This document shows, one piece after another, positions 5,440 to 6,448 of a stretch of DNA of 6,448 nucleotides. The notes under the pieces are model-generated. The model did no database searches, was not told the DNA's origin, and saw only the letters and a list, made by a program, of their open reading frames with translations. The stretch is from Paracoccaceae bacterium (GTDB lineage Bacteria; Pseudomonadota; Alphaproteobacteria; Rhodobacterales; Rhodobacteraceae), in contig DLZA01000413.1 of NCBI GenBank assembly GCA_003447515.1, positions 10,015 through 16,462 of the forward strand. Reading direction: 5' to 3'. Position 1 is the stretch's first letter. Every line of letters starts with the position of its first letter. A program made the position numbers and the translations under genes.

Positions 5440-6448
5440 CAATCACCTCCGCAATCTTAGCCACTAAACGATCTGCAACCGCTTGCTTGCACATGCGGGG
5501 CCAGTCTTCAAACCCATCCTTATGGATCAGTGTAACATCATTCTCCAGGCCCCCCATAATTCCAGTTTCTGGGGACACATCATTAGCCACAATCCAGTCA
5601 CAACCCTTGCGCAACCGCTTCGCTATTGCGTGATCAATAACATTATCCGTTTCAGCGGCAAAGCCCACGACCAAATCAGGCCGTCCATCTTTCATCTTGG
5701 AAACTGTTGCCAGAATATCAGGGTTTTCTATTAAACCCAGTACTGGTAAATCGCCTCTCTTGGACTTCTTTAACTTATTGTTTGACGCATCCTCAACACG
5801 CCAATCTGCTACTGCGGCAGCAAACACTGCAGCATTGACGGGCAAGCTGCGTTCTACGGCCGCCTGCATTTCCGCCGCCGTTTCTACACGCACCAAATCC
5901 ACACCTTCTGGCATCGGAGCAGATGCAGGTCCCGAAACAAAGGTCACCCTTGCACCAAGACCAACTAACGCCTTTGCAATCGCAGAACCCTGCGCACCAC
6001 TGGACCTGTTCGCGATGTACCGCACTGGATCAATCGGTTCATGCGTCGGGCCGCTAGTCACCAAAATATGTTTGCCACGCAAAGGCCCATTCAACAAAGC
6101 ATCTTCCACAGCTGCTAAGATCTCTGGAACCTCTGCCATGCGCCCGGGTCCATACTCACCACAAGCCATGGGCCCATTAGTAGGCCCAACAACCAATACA
6201 CCATCACCGGTCAACGTTTCCAAATTTCGCTGGGTTGCGGCACAATCCCACATCCGTACATTCATTGCAGGCGCTATCAACATCCGCTTATCAGTAGCCA
6301 TCAATAACGTGCTAGCCAAATCTCCTGCCAAACCGTGGCTTATCTTTGCCATCAAATCCGCTGTAGCAGGTGCCACAACCACTAAATCTGCAGCACGGGA
6401 TAATTGGATGTGACCCATTTCCGCCTCATCCGTCAAATCAAATAATTC
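5432..6448 (-). CDS. coaBC: CoaBC bifunctional phosphopantothenoylcysteine decarboxylase / phosphopantothenate-cysteine ligase (5' end off window)
   Basis: The frame stays open to the right edge ([13 protein letters not shown]...), so the apparent start at 6436 is an internal Leu codon (TTG); 338 residues are present and the N-terminal flavin-fold part is missing. The enzyme joins 4'-phosphopantothenate to cysteine (CoaB, using CTP) and decarboxylates the product (CoaC, using FMN) in coenzyme A synthesis. In window numbering, CoaC shows its catalytic His13 (GHIQLS), 'VAPATADL', the PAMNVRMW motif with Asn63, and Cys96 in 'ACGEYGPGR'. CoaB begins near residue 124 with '[16 protein letters not shown]', then 'RYIANRSSG', the lysine-rich NNKLKKSK (224-231), 'VGFAAET', and '[13 protein letters not shown]' (288-300). 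The TAA at 5434-5432 lies 8 nt inside dut. It is probably the upstream gene of the coaBC-dut-moeB operon, with the promoter outside the window. Confidence 0.96.
   Translation of the reverse strand, partial: ELFDLTDEAEMGHIQLSRAADLVVVAPATADLMAKISHGLAGDLASTLLMATDKRMLIAPAMNVRMWDCAATQRNLETLTGDGVLVVGPTNGPMACGEYGPGRMAEVPEILAAVEDALLNGPLRGKHILVTSGPTHEPIDPVRYIANRSSGAQGSAIAKALVGLGARVTFVSGPASAPMPEGVDLVRVETAAEMQAAVERSLPVNAAVFAAAVADWRVEDASNNKLKKSKRGDLPVLGLIENPDILATVSKMKDGRPDLVVGFAAETDNVIDHAIAKRLRKGCDWIVANDVSPETGIMGGLENDVTLIHKDGFEDWPRMCKQAVADRLVAKIAEVIGD
5446..5450 (-). promoter_or_regulatory. Ribosome binding site for dut, inside the coaBC end
   Basis: A perfect GGAGG on the minus strand is followed by a 6-nt spacer and GTG 5439-5437. 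It overlaps the last codons of coaBC. The spacing favours this GTG over the TTG three bases earlier. Confidence 0.7.

Noticed and set aside
5697..6413. Long plus-strand open frame of 238 codons opposite coaBC
   Set aside because: It is the antisense shadow of coaBC, whose minus-strand frame carries clear CoaC and CoaB motifs; the plus-strand translation has no recognisable domain and is rich in Ser, Thr and Ala.
6434..6436. TTG as the start of coaBC
   Set aside because: The frame continues upstream to the window edge with typical family residues (ELFDL before TDEAEMGH), so this is an internal leucine codon.

Overview
The window looks like chromosome of an alphaproteobacterium, most likely a marine Rhodobacterales (Roseobacter-group) organism of moderate GC content. 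This rests on the run coaBC-dut-moeB-like, on a bacterial-SH3 exported protein divergent from a glyoxylate-reductase-like dehydrogenase, and on the proteins' remembered resemblance to that order. No database search was possible, so the taxonomic call is inference. I see no mobile element, CRISPR array, tRNA or rRNA.

Layout. Positions 1-115 (+) are the C-terminal tail of a zinc-free MDR-type quinone oxidoreductase. It converges on a minus-strand gene (238-750) for a secreted or periplasmic protein with two SH3b-like repeats. A 108-bp divergent gap separates that from a plus-strand D-2-hydroxyacid dehydrogenase (859-1845). A 381-bp non-coding stretch with several inverted repeats lies between the convergent ends of the dehydrogenase and a class II HMG-CoA reductase (2227-3498, minus). 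A 442-bp upstream region follows, holding a compact hairpin directly against the reductase ribosome binding site. The right third is a tightly packed minus-strand operon, transcribed coaBC (5' end off the window), dut, then a membrane-anchored MoeB/ThiF-family E1-like protein. The coaBC-dut overlap is 8 nt and the dut-moeB overlap is 1 nt.

Function. The operon combines coenzyme A biosynthesis (CoaBC), dUTP hydrolysis (Dut) and a sulfur-carrier-activating enzyme. These are housekeeping functions coupled by translation rather than one pathway. The HMG-CoA reductase closely resembles the NAD-linked enzyme of Pseudomonas mevalonii, including the aspartate tied to NADH preference. It stands alone, with no HMG-CoA lyase or mevalonate-pathway kinase beside it. 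Because Rhodobacterales normally make isoprenoids by the MEP route, a role in mevalonate catabolism is more likely than biosynthesis, but this is inference.

Most of the window is ordinary. The points most worth a second look are the orphan HMG-CoA reductase and its hairpin leader, the three-helix anchor on the MoeB-like protein, the altered catalytic-glutamate region in the dehydrogenase, and the structured intergenic DNA at 1823-1986.
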